A DNA stretch of 64,000 nt, from positions 868,001 through 932,000 of the forward strand of contig JBCAML010000002.1 in assembly GCA_038503075.1 (NCBI GenBank), written 5' to 3'. Below are positions 10,663 through 22,212 of this stretch, piece after piece. Positions within the stretch are counted from its first letter, which is position 1. Every line of letters begins with the position of its first letter. The notes beneath the pieces are model-generated. The model did no database searches. It was not told the origin of the DNA and was given only the letters and a program-made list of their open reading frames with translations. A program made the translations under genes and the position numbers. This DNA is from Gyromitra esculenta. Taxonomy: Eukaryota; Ascomycota; Pezizomycetes; Pezizales; Discinaceae.

Positions 10663-12021
10663 GTTGGATTAAGGAGACGAGATTAACGCTAAGTACTGCC
10701 GTACCGTCGGTAATCCACTGATGAGAATATCAAGCGTAGAAACTCGGTGAAGTGGGTGAAGTTGTGGGATATAGAGGAGCAAGTTGAGATGGAGAGAGTT
10801 GGAATAGTGGACCTCGTGATCTATCACAACATGTATCGAAGAGTAAAGCCAAAACCGGGGGTGAGAGTACAGAATGTTGGTATCGCAGGTACTTAAGAAA
10901 CGATGACGAAGGATCCACCGGATAGCTACAGAAAGCTCCAGAAAGGCAGCGGAATTCCGTTCGCTATGTTTCGCAGCTGTTACAGCTCTTGGAATGGGTT
11001 TAAATCCAGTTGAGTCTGGGAGGTTTTGTCTCGAGGAGGATGTCACTGAAGTGTAAATAAGAGGCAGGGGCGGGGGGGTTACTGAGCTAGTCTATATCCG
11101 GCTTAGGGGTAGTGGGACTGCCATATGTGTCAGCCGATCCCTTCCCAGTGCGGTATAGTTCACTTCCAAATTCCAAGTTACGTTAGGTTTTGCTCGATCG
11201 TGGGAAGTCCAGATCATTTCCCATCGTCATTTCTCTCCAGAACCCCACCAGAATCAAATCGTGATGCTGTGATGTGCTCTTCTGTGCAATGCAGCATGGA
11301 GAGTACTTACTCTACACTGAACTAGAAAATGTTTGCACACTCGGAGTTTTCCCGAAAAGGTCGCCAGCTGAGACGTGCCCACGCTGACGGCCTGCATTCC
11401 AATCTCACAGTTGGTACCAGGATCGTCATCACGCACATGGTCGACGCGTAATCGTTTCCCAGCGCCAACGTTAGTTCATTCACAAGCTAACAGTTTGTAC
11501 CAAAGAACTTCGTTCTCCGACAAGACTCCTGAGGATCATTAGGGTTAGGGTTATATTCATAGAAAAATGGATTGCTCCCATGCTTGTTGTTGTTTATTCA
11601 TTAGATACATTCAACCCGAAGGTTATGGTACTCTTAAAAAAGTCCAAAATCGCAAAATCAAAATCAAAACAAAACACAAAACCAAAACGCAAACTAAAAC
11701 AAAATCACAAAACCAAACTCTCCTTATTATAAAAGCCACCTTACGAACTGGCATATGATTGCTCCCATGCGGTGCACTAGATGTAATACGTAATACAGTT
11801 AGACCATCCGTGGACGCACGTATTCTTTATAGCAAAGCAAAGTGGTTATTTATGTGCGCAGGAGTTTATTTCTATTATTATTATCGCTCTACAAAAAAAT
11901 AACCTACATGTACTCATTTCGGGAAATTCTGGAGGAAACTATAGCGTATTGCATGCTTTTCAAGGGTATCATTTTAGGTTTAACTCCCTTCATCTAGTCG
12001 AAGGAACCTGTGAACTATGTA
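10663..12021. other. Intergenic upstream of OSH1
   Basis: No gene supported. It contains an A/C-rich simple stretch at about 11640-11720 (AAAATC/AAAACC-like units), a short telomere-like repeat at 11539-11553, and TACATGTA at 11905-11912. Confidence 0.55.
11539..11553 (+). repeat. Interstitial telomere-like TTAGGG repeat (2.5 units)
   Basis: TTAGGGTTAGGGTTA matches the common fungal telomere unit. It is short enough to occur by chance or by telomerase-mediated break repair. It is not evidence of a chromosome end. Confidence 0.6.
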
Positions 12022-12102
12022 CAGCCGTGTAAGAGAAATCTTGACACCCCAGTGGCCGTCTCGCTAGTTAGGTGGGGTGTCAAGACTTTTCTTACACGAC
12101 TG
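12022..12102. mobile_element. 81-bp palindromic MITE, copy 2
   Basis: Same element as at 6050-6131: terminal repeats CAGCCGTGTAAGAGAAATCT and its near reverse complement, an inner CTTGACACCCC motif, and TA on both sides (12020-12021 and 12103-12104). The two copies differ mostly in the 20-bp loop, as expected for independent insertions of one family. Confidence 0.78.
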
Positions 12103-12648
12103 TACATTTAGGATAACAGCAACTGCAGCAACGACAAAACTAGGGGCTATCTAACTCTTAGGCAGAGCTTTAGTTTCTCCTACAATAAACTTTTCTCTTT
12201 ATATGCTACGCCTGGGCCTAGCCGACGAAAGATGAAACTAAGAAGGCGGCTAAGACGCTTTTCATTGTCTAGATCGGGGTTTCAGAGCTCTAGATCTGGT
12301 AGTGAGAACAAAGCCAAGACAAGAAACATTCTAGATATTGTTGATATGTAAAACCGTTCAGATACGATGCATGCATCCTGAAACCTGAGATAGGACACTT
12401 TAGCATATATGCATATACTTAGGATCTAAAACCCTCAATTTTGCAAGGCGAAGGCATCAAATTAGATAGCTTTAGAGATTACCGTGCCATGGTCAGCTAT
12501 TTCACAAAATATCACTCATGCTCCAAGAGCGTCAGGGAAATTGAGTTTCGACATCCTAAATTGTTTATTATACATGATCTCACCGGACCACCATGAGTTT
12601 CTACAAAGAGATAAAATCCTAACGAGACTTAATCAAGACTACGTGAAC
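12103..12648. other. Intergenic, downstream of the Hsp70-like gene
   Basis: About 550 bases with no supported gene or RNA. Confidence 0.5.
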
Positions 12649-14905
12649 CTAGTAGTACTTCGCAGTAACACTTCCGTATGTCTTTCCCTCAAACTCAAAC
12701 TCAAACAATAGCATTGCGCTCTGCACTGTCATGATTAAATTGTAGTTAATGTCGTAATATTCGAACCCGCTTGGGGCCGTTCTCACTGGGAAGATATCCC
12801 GCGGCACGCTACTGAGATCTGAGACCAACTTGCATAGCACATACGAATCTAGGTTTAGAGTGTTATAAACGATATATAGCCCGATACCCGGATTACCCAG
12901 GGAAACAAGGGAGGAGAAAATACCTTCAGTTTTCGTCTTCTTCGGCGCCTTGTCCAGATCGCTCGCCAGCAGCCGACAGGACAAGACTATATCGCGCTCC
13001 CAGCTGACCTTCCAATGACCGCGGAACCCGAAAATGATCGGTTTATTTTCAGATACTTCTTCACCCTGTTTACGCATGTACCAATTGCATCAGCCTCCCT
13101 ACTTGCACTTAACTAGTTCCTCGATGAATTTTCTAATTACCTTCGTAATAAACCACATAGCGCTATCGGGCACCTGCGGCAGCCCAGTCCATTTTGAATA
13201 TACCACCTCCGACTCAAGATGCACTTCAGGGTCGTATGATAGGTTACATCCAATCCCGTAATTTCTGCGTGAGAGGCGACTGCGCACGATGCCGCCTTCC
13301 AGTCCGCGGAGGACAGCACCACGAACAACTGCACTCCATGCATTTGTGGGCTGCATGATCTGGACCGGTGCATCTCCTTTGATGTGCAAATCGGAGAGGA
13401 GGCGTTGACGGAGGTATTCTGAGGCACCGAACCCGCCAACGAGAAGGATTGCCTGTGTACTAGTATATCAGCATGGCATTTCACGGTAGTTATACACATG
13501 GGTACCAACCGAAACTTTCAACTTCTCCAACTCATCTTCATCTACATAACATTCATCTTCATCCCATTCATGGATAGGTTTCGCCTCAACGGCGTCGATC
13601 TGATTCTGCACTAGGTCTACTATCTCTGCAATAACAGGCTCAAAAATGTCCCGCATGTCCTCCCGGGTCAAAACGAAAAATCCATCCTGGACACCTGAAT
13701 TTGGGTCGTCTGCGATGCCAGGTATTGGGCAAGAGAATATATCTTCGTCTGCGTCGTCGCAGAAGGTTCGTTTAAGAAACTCATCAAAATGTTTTAGCAT
13801 TACGAGCCGACCTTTAGGTTTTATTTTATCGAATCTGTGGATTGCATTTAGCGGTGTATTCGTCTTGATAGACAGACAAGCATGAAAAGGTATAACTTAC
13901 TTATGCCCAATACGAGACCGTGCGAATTTCTCAAAATTGGTATTAATGTAGGTGGAACCACACATGCCACCAGTGCCGACAGCACATTCTTTCACTTCTA
14001 ACTTTGGATGTAGGGCTACTATTTGATACGATATGAGGTCTACTGTCCCGCCACCGCAGTCGACAACGATGAACGTGTCGTCAATCTAGTAAATTTTATT
14101 AATATTGCTTCGCCAAGATCTTCTATTATTCAAAGCTCCTTATAGATTACCTTGAGGTGGTTGGGCTGTATATCTTTTAGTGTGCATACTGCCGCAGCAT
14201 CAGGCTCTGATATCAGCTGTATTGCATGCCTAGATTTGCTCAGACCCGCGGCAATTGCTGCCTTCATTGTTGAAGCTTTCGCCGCATCACTCCAAACTGC
14301 CGGCACTGTCAGAATCCAATCTATCGGCGTTACCTCTAAAAACTCCTTCCCAAAGTTCCGCTCCAATGTTTCTAGCGTATGTTTCCTCAAACTTCCCAAA
14401 TAGTCTGCGACCACGTCTACCGCTGTTTTCGAGCGAGGCATAAGCCTTTTTGTCCGTGCCGCCAGAGAACGGCCACTAGTGATGGAAGAAGCATATTTGG
14501 ATGGATCGAGGAGAAGCTTGATCCAGACAAGTTTTTCTGCTTCAAGAGGGAGCTCGAACCCCCATTTGTGGGTACCGTTTGGAGCGTATGCTATTTCAGT
14601 GGGAACTTTATCTGAATTACGGTTGCCCTGGGGAAGTTAATAGGAAATTCCGGGTAGAGAATGTTGGAGAAAACTTACACCGGCAGGCCATCTTTGTATT
14701 ACGTTAATTTCATCCGGGGTTGCCGTATGGGCCTTGAAGTGATAATATTATCAGCATTTTTGATTCTTTGATTCGGAATTGGGGGTGAACATACCCAAGC
14801 AACCCCAGAATATGTTGTCCCAAAATCAATCCCAACTTTGAGTGAATGAAGAGTAGTAACCATCGCGTTTGATTGCTTTACGGATGATGGTGGAAGGGGA
14901 AGCAT
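12649..14905 (-). CDS. Hsp70-superfamily ATPase, HSPA12-like fungal type
   Basis: Eight exons: 14905-14795, 14732-14679, 14627-14151, 14085-13901, 13834-13516, 13452-13141, 13065-12924 and 12848-12649. All phases agree, giving about 599 residues. ATPase motifs are visible in order: phosphate-1 VGIDFGTTYSGVAW (residues 24-37), phosphate-2 VDCGGGTVDLISYQI, and the adenosine motif ILLVGGFGASEYLRQRL. The conserved IQRWPAG...GNRNSDKVPTEI segment is rebuilt exactly across introns 2 and 3. The C-terminus is a divergent beta-rich region instead of a canonical substrate-binding domain and lacks EEVD, as usual for HSPA12-like proteins. A start at the second Met (14863) is equally possible. The donor of the fifth intron (13515) is the least certain junction. 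The last intron (75 nt) is in frame and could be retained. Cellular role in fungi is not established; proteins of this type are often multicopy and variable. Confidence 0.88.
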
Positions 14906-15332
14906 AGCTCTGGTATTCTTAAGGCGCGACTCACTATTTTGATGTCGATACGTTGATTTACCTTATTCCCCACTTTTATTTTTCAATAGGCCTTCAATCC
15001 AACTTTATCAGCGACAGCAGTCGCCTTGATTCTCCGTCACGTGGGCCAGCGGCACTCTTGAGGCGACAGCTATTGGAATTGGCGGAGTAAACTTGCACTT
15101 TCATGTACGGACCAGGCCACATTCTCTTGGCCGCTAGGCATACTTTTGTGTTACGTATATGTATAAATATATACATGTAGTGGATTTTGTCGCGACGTTT
15201 TGCAGAGGTTACGTGTATATATATAACCTCGACTACGTAGTGCTTCTAGATAGATGCTTTTGCGCCTTGCCTAGGATATCGAACTTTTCCTAGACGTTTT
15301 CTCTTATATAACCTAAAATCATATCACGGATT
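14906..15332. other. Intergenic upstream of the Hsp70-like gene
   Basis: No gene seen. It includes AT-rich ATATATATAA stretches and TACATGTA at 15172-15179. Confidence 0.5.
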
Positions 15333-15720
15333 GTATTATAATGGGAAAACGTTCAGGATACCATGTTTCTGACGAGTTTGTATGCCGGATACCACAACTA
15401 CTTTGCTCTGACCGCGCCCACCTACCGGTACCGGCCATCACAACACTATTATGTAGAATTCAGACCTAAAAACCCTCTTCCTCGCATACTATTTTATTTA
15501 AGAATATTAAGAGAAAAATAGAATAGTGCTCGATTTTCTGTGATTTTATTGCTTGAAATCTGAGAGTTTCTTTGCCTAGTTGGGTGGGTTAAAGGGGGTA
15601 AGCAACTGATGGTATAGGTTTAGTTGTGGTGGGCACGGTCGAAGCAAAGTAGTTGTGGTATCTGGCACACAAACTCATCAGAAACATGATATCCTAAACG
15701 TTTTCCCTATTATAATTCTA
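15333..15720. mobile_element. TIR element of about 390 bp with arms of about 88 bp
   Basis: Bases 15334-15420 and the reverse complement of 15631-15718 are about 88% alike. Both start near ATTATAAT(A)GGGAAAACGTT and contain GATACCACAACTACTTTGCT. Nearly all differences are transitions. The 210-bp centre is AT-rich and non-coding. This is the architecture of a non-autonomous DNA transposon (MITE) or an old inverted duplication. No clear target duplication was seen. Confidence 0.7.
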
Positions 15721-16858
15721 CCTGTTCGGATTGTAGATCCCGAATTTCCAATATTTCGCGGTACGGTCGCACCAGTGATTGGAAGAAATGCTGAGATCGG
15801 TTTAATTCCTAAATGGAAGCATTCTGGTGCCTAGTTTTTAGGGTGTGGGCTGAGCGCCGCATATTTATCCTCACGAACGCAGGTGCCGGCGACCGTATTA
15901 TTGAGGCATTGCGCTATCTTGCACGGAAGGAGAGCTGTAACGGCCAACTCGGAATTTTCTGACCTAGGCGTGCTTCCCCTTCGCAAGATAATTTGGTGTA
16001 AGGAACCCTATCCCCAGTAAAACTTAGTTGCTGCAGCTCTCCAATTAGGGGTGGTACACAGCATTCTGCACTTTCCCATTTGTTCGCTCAGTCTGCCATC
16101 TTGGCTGGTTGCCTTGAAGTTTTTCGGGCACAACCTACATATTAAGAGACCTAAATGTAACCGTTTTTCTTCCCTAAGTTTGGATGCTCCTGTAGGCTTC
16201 ATTTCGCCCGACAACCCTCTGAGCCCGGCGAGTAGCCTCTTTTTATAGCCCTTTTACCATATGGTCGTCTCGTCACGGATTGCACTTTTAACAGCTGAGC
16301 CAAGAACACCATTAATGGTATATTCGAGCTGAGCGACAAGCTGCGTGCATACCTAAACGCAGACAGTTGGACTCCTTACCCCGCTCTGTCTCAGCCAATT
16401 CTCGAGAATACATGTAAGTTTACAATCTGCGGCTGTGAGTGTTCATTGGATTGCAAGACCGGTTGAAGCTACACGCCAATGGCTATAGCAATTCACTCAA
16501 GATCTCACAGTGTTTCAGCCTCGTTAAAAGACGTCGCAGCTAAAGCGGTCCGAGAGTTCGCGATTAGCAGGGTTTAATTTACTAAGTGCACTTAAAAAAC
16601 AATTACTACGTTTGCACACTACGGTTCGAAGAAAGAACTCCACAATATTAGTCCAGTAGCCCTGCCTCACTTTCCAAAGATATCTTGAAAACAACCACCA
16701 CCATGAACCCGTTGAAATCTGTTTACAACTGGACTTCGAAAGCCATTGCTCACGACAATAGAGAAAGACCACGTAAATCAAGTAAGGGCAAAAGCAGCGA
16801 ATTATATACAGGGGAATATGGGAGAAAACTGACTTGTTGAGTTCCTCTAGCTATAGCT
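15721..16858. other. Intergenic before the coiled-coil gene
   Basis: No supported gene. TACATGTA occurs at 16409-16416. A few short open frames have no domain or splice context. Confidence 0.5.
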
Positions 16859-18270
16859 ATGCGTTCAGAAATTAGCCAGCAATCGCTACAACCTGATAGC
16901 GACTTTGCTCTGGTTTATGAAGTAAAAGCCATTCTAAGACCCCATGAAGCTGCTGTCGTTCCTAACCCGCCAACTAGGATGAAGAAGTTTCGAGTACTGA
17001 TGGCTGCATATGCCCATCTGATGTCGAAGGACTTAGGAAAAGACTGCGCGAGATGCAACATAAAAACGAGAGGCTTAATCGAGAGAAAGACGAACTGCAG
17101 GAAAAGTATGCACAGCGAGGAATTCGGTCCCAAGAACTAGAGAAGAAATTAAAAGATTCCCACGATGCAAATTACAAGCGGGTCAAAACGCTCCATCGCC
17201 GGTACCATGTTTATTGGGGCGGTCATATTCGAGATATAGACGGAAGGTTAAAAGAGGCAAACGACAAGAACATAGCTCTTGAGAAAGAAAACCGTACTTT
17301 GAAAACACAGCTCTCAAAATCACGAATAGAGCAAGCGGAGTCAAAACGGTGTCATAAACTTGCCGAAGAAACAGTCACAAAGTGCGAACAGCAGATCGTG
17401 AAGCTCACTGAAACAATATCACGGTCTGGGCAGCGGGACGAGGCACGCATGGCTACTAAAGATGACGAATACTTCGCGACTGAGTTTTCCGAGCTAGCGA
17501 ATGCCATCCAACAATGGGTTTTTCGGCATTTCCGTGGTGCGCCCGACCAACGCCTCGAAACTCTCGACCCATTACTGCAGAGATCCTTCAAAGTCGCTGT
17601 TCATGAAGATGCACCACTTAAAACATCTAGAGCTCACCTTGACGCAATTTCAGCAATCGTCGCGCATCAGCTTACGAGCTTTTTCTTTGACAAGTTCGGA
17701 TTTTTGCGGGCAGCAGACCTACGAGATTCCTTCATATCCCTCTTCAAGCGGTTAGAAGACACTGGTACTTATTCAATCCCACCTACTAAAGCACTAAAAG
17801 GGACCAAGCTTATCTTGTAACTAGAGCTTCAGCGACAGCTATGGCGCGCTAAGACTATGAATATGATATTTAAGGACAGTAGTGTTACGAAAGCCTATGA
17901 CGAGGGTGTGAAGGCCATGGCTGAATCCCTTGAGAAGCCACTCGGAGACTTGGCAGCTGAAAATTCGCGCGAAGATCTGCGTAATCGGGCATTACATGGC
18001 TTAATCGAAAGAGCAGCCAAGCTTGCAGTGGAAGTTGCTCAACAGCGTTCGACATTTGAATTACACAGCATGCCTCCGGGAAGAACTTTCGATCCTCGTG
18101 CAATGGAGGATGTAGTAGGAACAGATGAGGATGGAAAGGACGGTCAGGATGGTGTTGTTCGCGTACTTCTTTTTCCCGCAATCCTACGAAGGGATTACGA
18201 CCAAGGAGGGAAGTTGATGCGAAGTGCAGCGATTGTGCTTAAAGCAAAAGTTCTTGCCGATTTCTCTTAA
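16859..18270 (+). CDS. Coiled-coil protein with a conserved fungal C-terminal domain (paralogue A)
   Basis: Three exons: 16859-16921, 16978-17764 and 17825-18270, 431 residues. The first intron (56 nt) has a good branch site CCTAACC. The second (60 nt) removes an in-frame TAA at 17818, after which the same frame continues. Residues of about 40-150 are a charged coiled coil (LRKRLREMQHKNERLNREKD...). A globular domain begins at DDEYFATEFSELANAIQQW and ends with the LFPAILRRD...IVLKAKVLADF segment. A second gene in this window (56889-58239) has the same order of coil, DDYF...EF...L..I and a C-terminal P-A...I-(V/L)-x-K-A segment. Function unknown; I know of no enzyme motif in it. If the second intron is not spliced, the gene would be truncated at 17820. 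Confidence 0.72.
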
Positions 18271-19357
18271 GAATTTCTAGCTTATTTGGGCCATCTAAGT
18301 GTACACACTAAGGTTCAAATATATATATATATATATCTAATGATTATTCCATCGAATTCTGTTTAGAAGTATATATTGGTAATTTCTTATAAGCTGAAGA
18401 AAGACCTAGGCCACCGAAACCTGCTTACCATGCGCACTACATCTACGTTACCATAGTTAGACTACACATTCAGAGCGAGCAAAGCGTAAGCGCTCGTACA
18501 ACACTTAACATGTAAATGTTCCTCATCTAGCATCAGTAATTTAACACTAAATAGCTTAAAACTCTGACTTAGTGAGTGTGCTACATGCATGTTGACAGAA
18601 CTAGGAAATCTGCTTCGAAAACCGTTGAACTGTTTCCGAATATTACATATAAAGAAAATCTGTTAGTAAGACACCTACCTTAAGCGGAGAGCACAAGGCG
18701 AAACTATACAGTACTGAAAGGCAATTAGTACACCCGACTTTTCTGAACCCATAACTACATGTACATACCGCATAAGCTGGTGAGAACGGAAATGACACTA
18801 TGAGGTTGAAATAAGAAGTGGCAAAGCACCTAACTTGTATTGGCAATTTTTACCCTTGGATAAGCAAAGAGAGGACGGAGAAACTCCTTTTCTTAGTGTA
18901 GCGAGTAGCGAAAACACTGCCGTCAAACCCTAGACCTTCTAAGTGAGATTTTCCAGCCACGCTTTGTTTGAACGTTCTAGCGCGATTACCGCTCTCCCTA
19001 GTTTGTGCGGTACCTAGATAGATAGATAGATATATCATTCATCGCATCCAACCTTGTGCGGTACCTGATCGCGGGCCATGGCCATGGGGCGATGCTTTAG
19101 GGTATGCGAGGCAGATACAATACCAACGGGCCTGGTGAATATCCTGAGGGCTCACCAAGGGTCTATATTTCACTTACTCTAACACGGGGCCGATATACAC
19201 CTCATGCATAAACGTCTGAGATAAGCAGCTTAAAATGCGAGTGATATATCATGATCAAAACAAGGGTTTGATGACCTCGAAAGCTGACCATATATTCTAG
19301 ATCGCAGTAAAAACAGATTTTTATGAGACAAATAATTTTCATTCGTCACCCATTACT
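18271..19357. other. Intergenic with two microsatellites
   Basis: Holds an (AT)n run near 18319-18335, a GATA run near 19016-19032 (TAGATAGATAGATAGATA) and TACATGTA at 18756-18763. No gene supported. Confidence 0.55.
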
Positions 19358-20910
19358 TCATACCTCTAAGCTCTCTGTTGGTTGAGTAACCGGCACAGTA
19401 TTCCATTTTTTGCTATCAGCAACCCTCACTTGCAACACGCCATCATCCTCTGAGCTGTTCGGTGAGGCAGCTACATTTCGCTTCATAAGTGGGCAACGAC
19501 CTTTCTTCTCACGGAAGAGCATCACTAGGAAGCCCGCCGATACTGTGATCCAGTAGATGTTATATGAGATAACAGAGCCGTATGTTGCGGAGTTTTGCCA
19601 GCCGAGTACTTTGCGAAATTTAGTACTGGATCTACTTCTACTCATGGACTATTTTCAGGCTTACTTGAATTAAATATGCTCCATCCACCGCCGCCATTGA
19701 AGGTTGGGGAGCAACAATTGACATGCCAGACGCTATGACGGATATCATATGAGCCAGGACCAGACCCGGTTTCTGAGACATCTCCTCCAACAAGCTTCCC
19801 GTACTATTTCAAAAACGGTTACTATATAGCTCTAGACAGAAACCGGGTATCGCTGATGTTGGTATTACCTTGTAGTTCTCGAACTTCCAGACCGCTCTCG
19901 AGAAGAGCGATGCAGCAACAAGGTACAGTACCATTGTACTAGCAATCAAAAACCACTGTATTCTAACCGTGTTTCCTCCCTTGTAGATCAACCAACCTAT
20001 GATGCATCCAGCTAGCAAACCCGTGATCGCCGGCAGCGGGAATGCACTGGCTGGCTGGGAGAGCGAAACGCCACCGACAAATACAACAGCTTCTAGACCC
20101 TCTCTCAGGACAGTGATGAATGGTAAGAGCACCATCGCATATTTTCTGGATTTTGCGCCAATTCCTTTTGTTTTTTCGGCTTCCATGGCCGCAGCGATCT
20201 TGGTGCTCCATTTCGCTTGTAATTTTGATAGACGGAGAATTGCGGCACCCATGATCTATTCAAACGGTTAGTTGGAGGTCAAAGGTAGAAGAGATAACAA
20301 TGTGCTAACAGTGATGATGATTGACGCGAGGAGACAGAATATGCCTTCCCAGAGGCTTTCACTACCACCCCAAAGGTTCTTTCCCAAGGAATAGAAGGCC
20401 CCTATAAAGCCACCACCTATGACAAGGCAGATAAAGAAGCCAGCAAAAGTACCAATCCATACCTAGCGGTCGGAATTTTCAATCAGTGTACTGAATGATA
20501 GTAAAATATCAAATAAAATTCTCAATTGGGCCTGAACGAATTAAATACCTGCCAAACTAACTTTTTATACACTTTCGGATCATTGTCAGGTCCTCCTATT
20601 GTTTGTTTGAGAAACGAAAGGAGAACTGAGACGATGATTGCCGCTTCGATCGTTTCCCTGAAGATAACGAAGAAAACTTTCTGGCTGTTAGCTCGAAAGC
20701 AAGGGAAAATGATCACGAAAAGCTCAACGAAATGCAATTGGTGATATCCATATATCCGGAGGCTAAGCAATCGCTCCTGGCATGAATTCGAAGTGGCAAA
20801 ATATGTATAGAAAACAATAATAACTGCAAAACCATAATGGCTCTAAAGTACGAACGAAACAAACAGCAGCAGATTGAATTCATACCTGGGACTGCAAATA
20901 CTTGTGGCAT
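19358..20910 (-). CDS. FTR1: High-affinity iron permease FTR1
   Basis: Six exons: 20910-20886, about 20691-20549, 20462-20310, 20255-19869, 19803-19665 and 19608-19358, about 365 residues, the usual size. It carries both REXXE iron-binding motifs, FRETIEAAI in the first membrane segment and [10 protein letters not shown] in the fourth. It also has the family sequences [31 protein letters not shown] and WHVNCC...NGGGGW. Seven hydrophobic segments are evident. It imports Fe3+ made by its partner ferroxidase at the plasma membrane. It is transcribed divergently from FET3. The first exon (MPQVFAVP) is recognised by similarity to the family start. The exact acceptor of exon 2 is uncertain: the choice used here inserts a few residues (ANSQ) before KVFFVIFRE. 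Confidence 0.95.
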
Positions 20911-22212
20911 TGCGCCAATAGCCGGAACTCAAAGATCCTTGGGAAAATTTCGAAGGGGAAAGTGTTTTGTCAGAAGAGCAGATGGGTTTTCGAAGGTAGG
21001 CCGCTTCTCGAGAAACAAAAAGCAGAGCGGCGCGAACTTCGCGCAACAGAACAGGGCTTGACTGTGCTAGCTATTTACTGTTTTTTTTTTTTGCTGTTGG
21101 GAAATCATAACGGTTTTCCGGCATCCTAGCGGTATTTACTTGCAAAGCGCCTGTGCAAGTAATCACACGGGGATGGCCACTAGAGCTACATGTATGTACA
21201 GGTGTCGCAAAAGCAAGACTAGCGGGGAACTAAAACACGCATGCGCAAAGGTTGTCTGATGAACTGATTACACGAGATTTTCGGGTAATCTTATCAATTT
21301 CAATCGATCGCAAGGCCCAGCGGGGTCACCGAGGGACTAGCCTGCCAGCTGCCAACTGAAGTAGCCAGAGAGGCAATAAGTGGGGGTTTTATTTAGCTTT
21401 GTCTGGCATAGATAATCCTTCCATCGCCGTGAAATTCTTGCCTCGGGTTACACTGAAAAGGGTTCTTGCAACTAAGCTCTCTTGGTATGGATTTATTGTT
21501 CGTAAAATCGCTCATGTCTAGATTAAATGCTCGGATGGGATGGCCAAGTATCTGTCGGAATCCATGGCTGATGGGTCATCTGATAACACCAATTTCATCT
21601 GCTGATTGTTTCAGATAAGACAGCACGGATCGTGCGAGATATGCCTTAATTGGATTTGGCAAGCGAGTTCTGCCTGGTGTTGGGCGTGCTTTCCCTGCAG
21701 GGGGCTTGTTCTGCAACCTTTCTTGTTTGCTTACTGCATTGGAAACTGATCCGCGATAACCATAGACCAACGACCATCAGGCCATCAGATAATGATTTTG
21801 CGCCGGAGTACTGCCCGAGTCCGGTAGTTTTGGTCTTTCTATGTCGTAGCTTTGCTTCTTCATGCCCTAACATGGATTTCACCCCGACGAACAGGTGCCT
21901 ACGGTTCGTGTTGTAGTTTCGCTTTAGAGCTAGAAAAAAAAGGCTTTCCTTGCAAGTGTCTGAAAGCATTAGCAATACTGGCGCCTGCATATTGCCACGG
22001 TTTTGACGGCACGCTGCTTCCCAGCTCCTGCCCACGAAAATGGTACTATTATTACATGAACTGCCTCCCGAAATCTAGTTACCGTCCCTGCTCAACCCAG
22101 AAAATATTGAAAATTGCTAGTCTTAACCAGCGGCCTCCCGCAAGTCCCTGACTCCTCTATTACCGAGATATTTGAGCAGCTGCCCCGGACATTGTTGCAT
22201 ACGCAGCTCCAA
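20911..22212. promoter_or_regulatory. Divergent FTR1-FET3 promoter with GATA iron-repressor sites
   Basis: This 1.3-kb region separates two divergent iron-uptake genes. It contains two exact ATCWGATAA sites, ATCTGATAA at 21578-21586 and ATCAGATAA at 21784-21792. Further GATA cores are AGATAA at 21410-21415 and 21613-21618 and its reverse-type TTATCA at 21291-21296. ATCWGATAA is the established site of SRE/SreA/Urbs1-type GATA repressors, which shut off iron uptake when iron is plentiful. Shared repression of both genes is inferred. TACATGTA at 21187-21194 is also here. Confidence 0.75.

Noticed and set aside
10669..11046. 125-codon minus-strand open frame upstream of OSH1
   Set aside because: Lies in the promoter/leader position of OSH1; no domain and no sensible splice link to it.
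17818..17820. Premature stop in the coiled-coil gene
   Set aside because: A 60-nt intron with GTACTT donor and CTAG acceptor removes it and the frame resumes with family-like sequence, so truncation is the less likely reading.
21646..22035. 129-codon minus-strand open frame in the FTR1-FET3 promoter
   Set aside because: Random-looking composition and location within a region rich in regulatory GATA sites.
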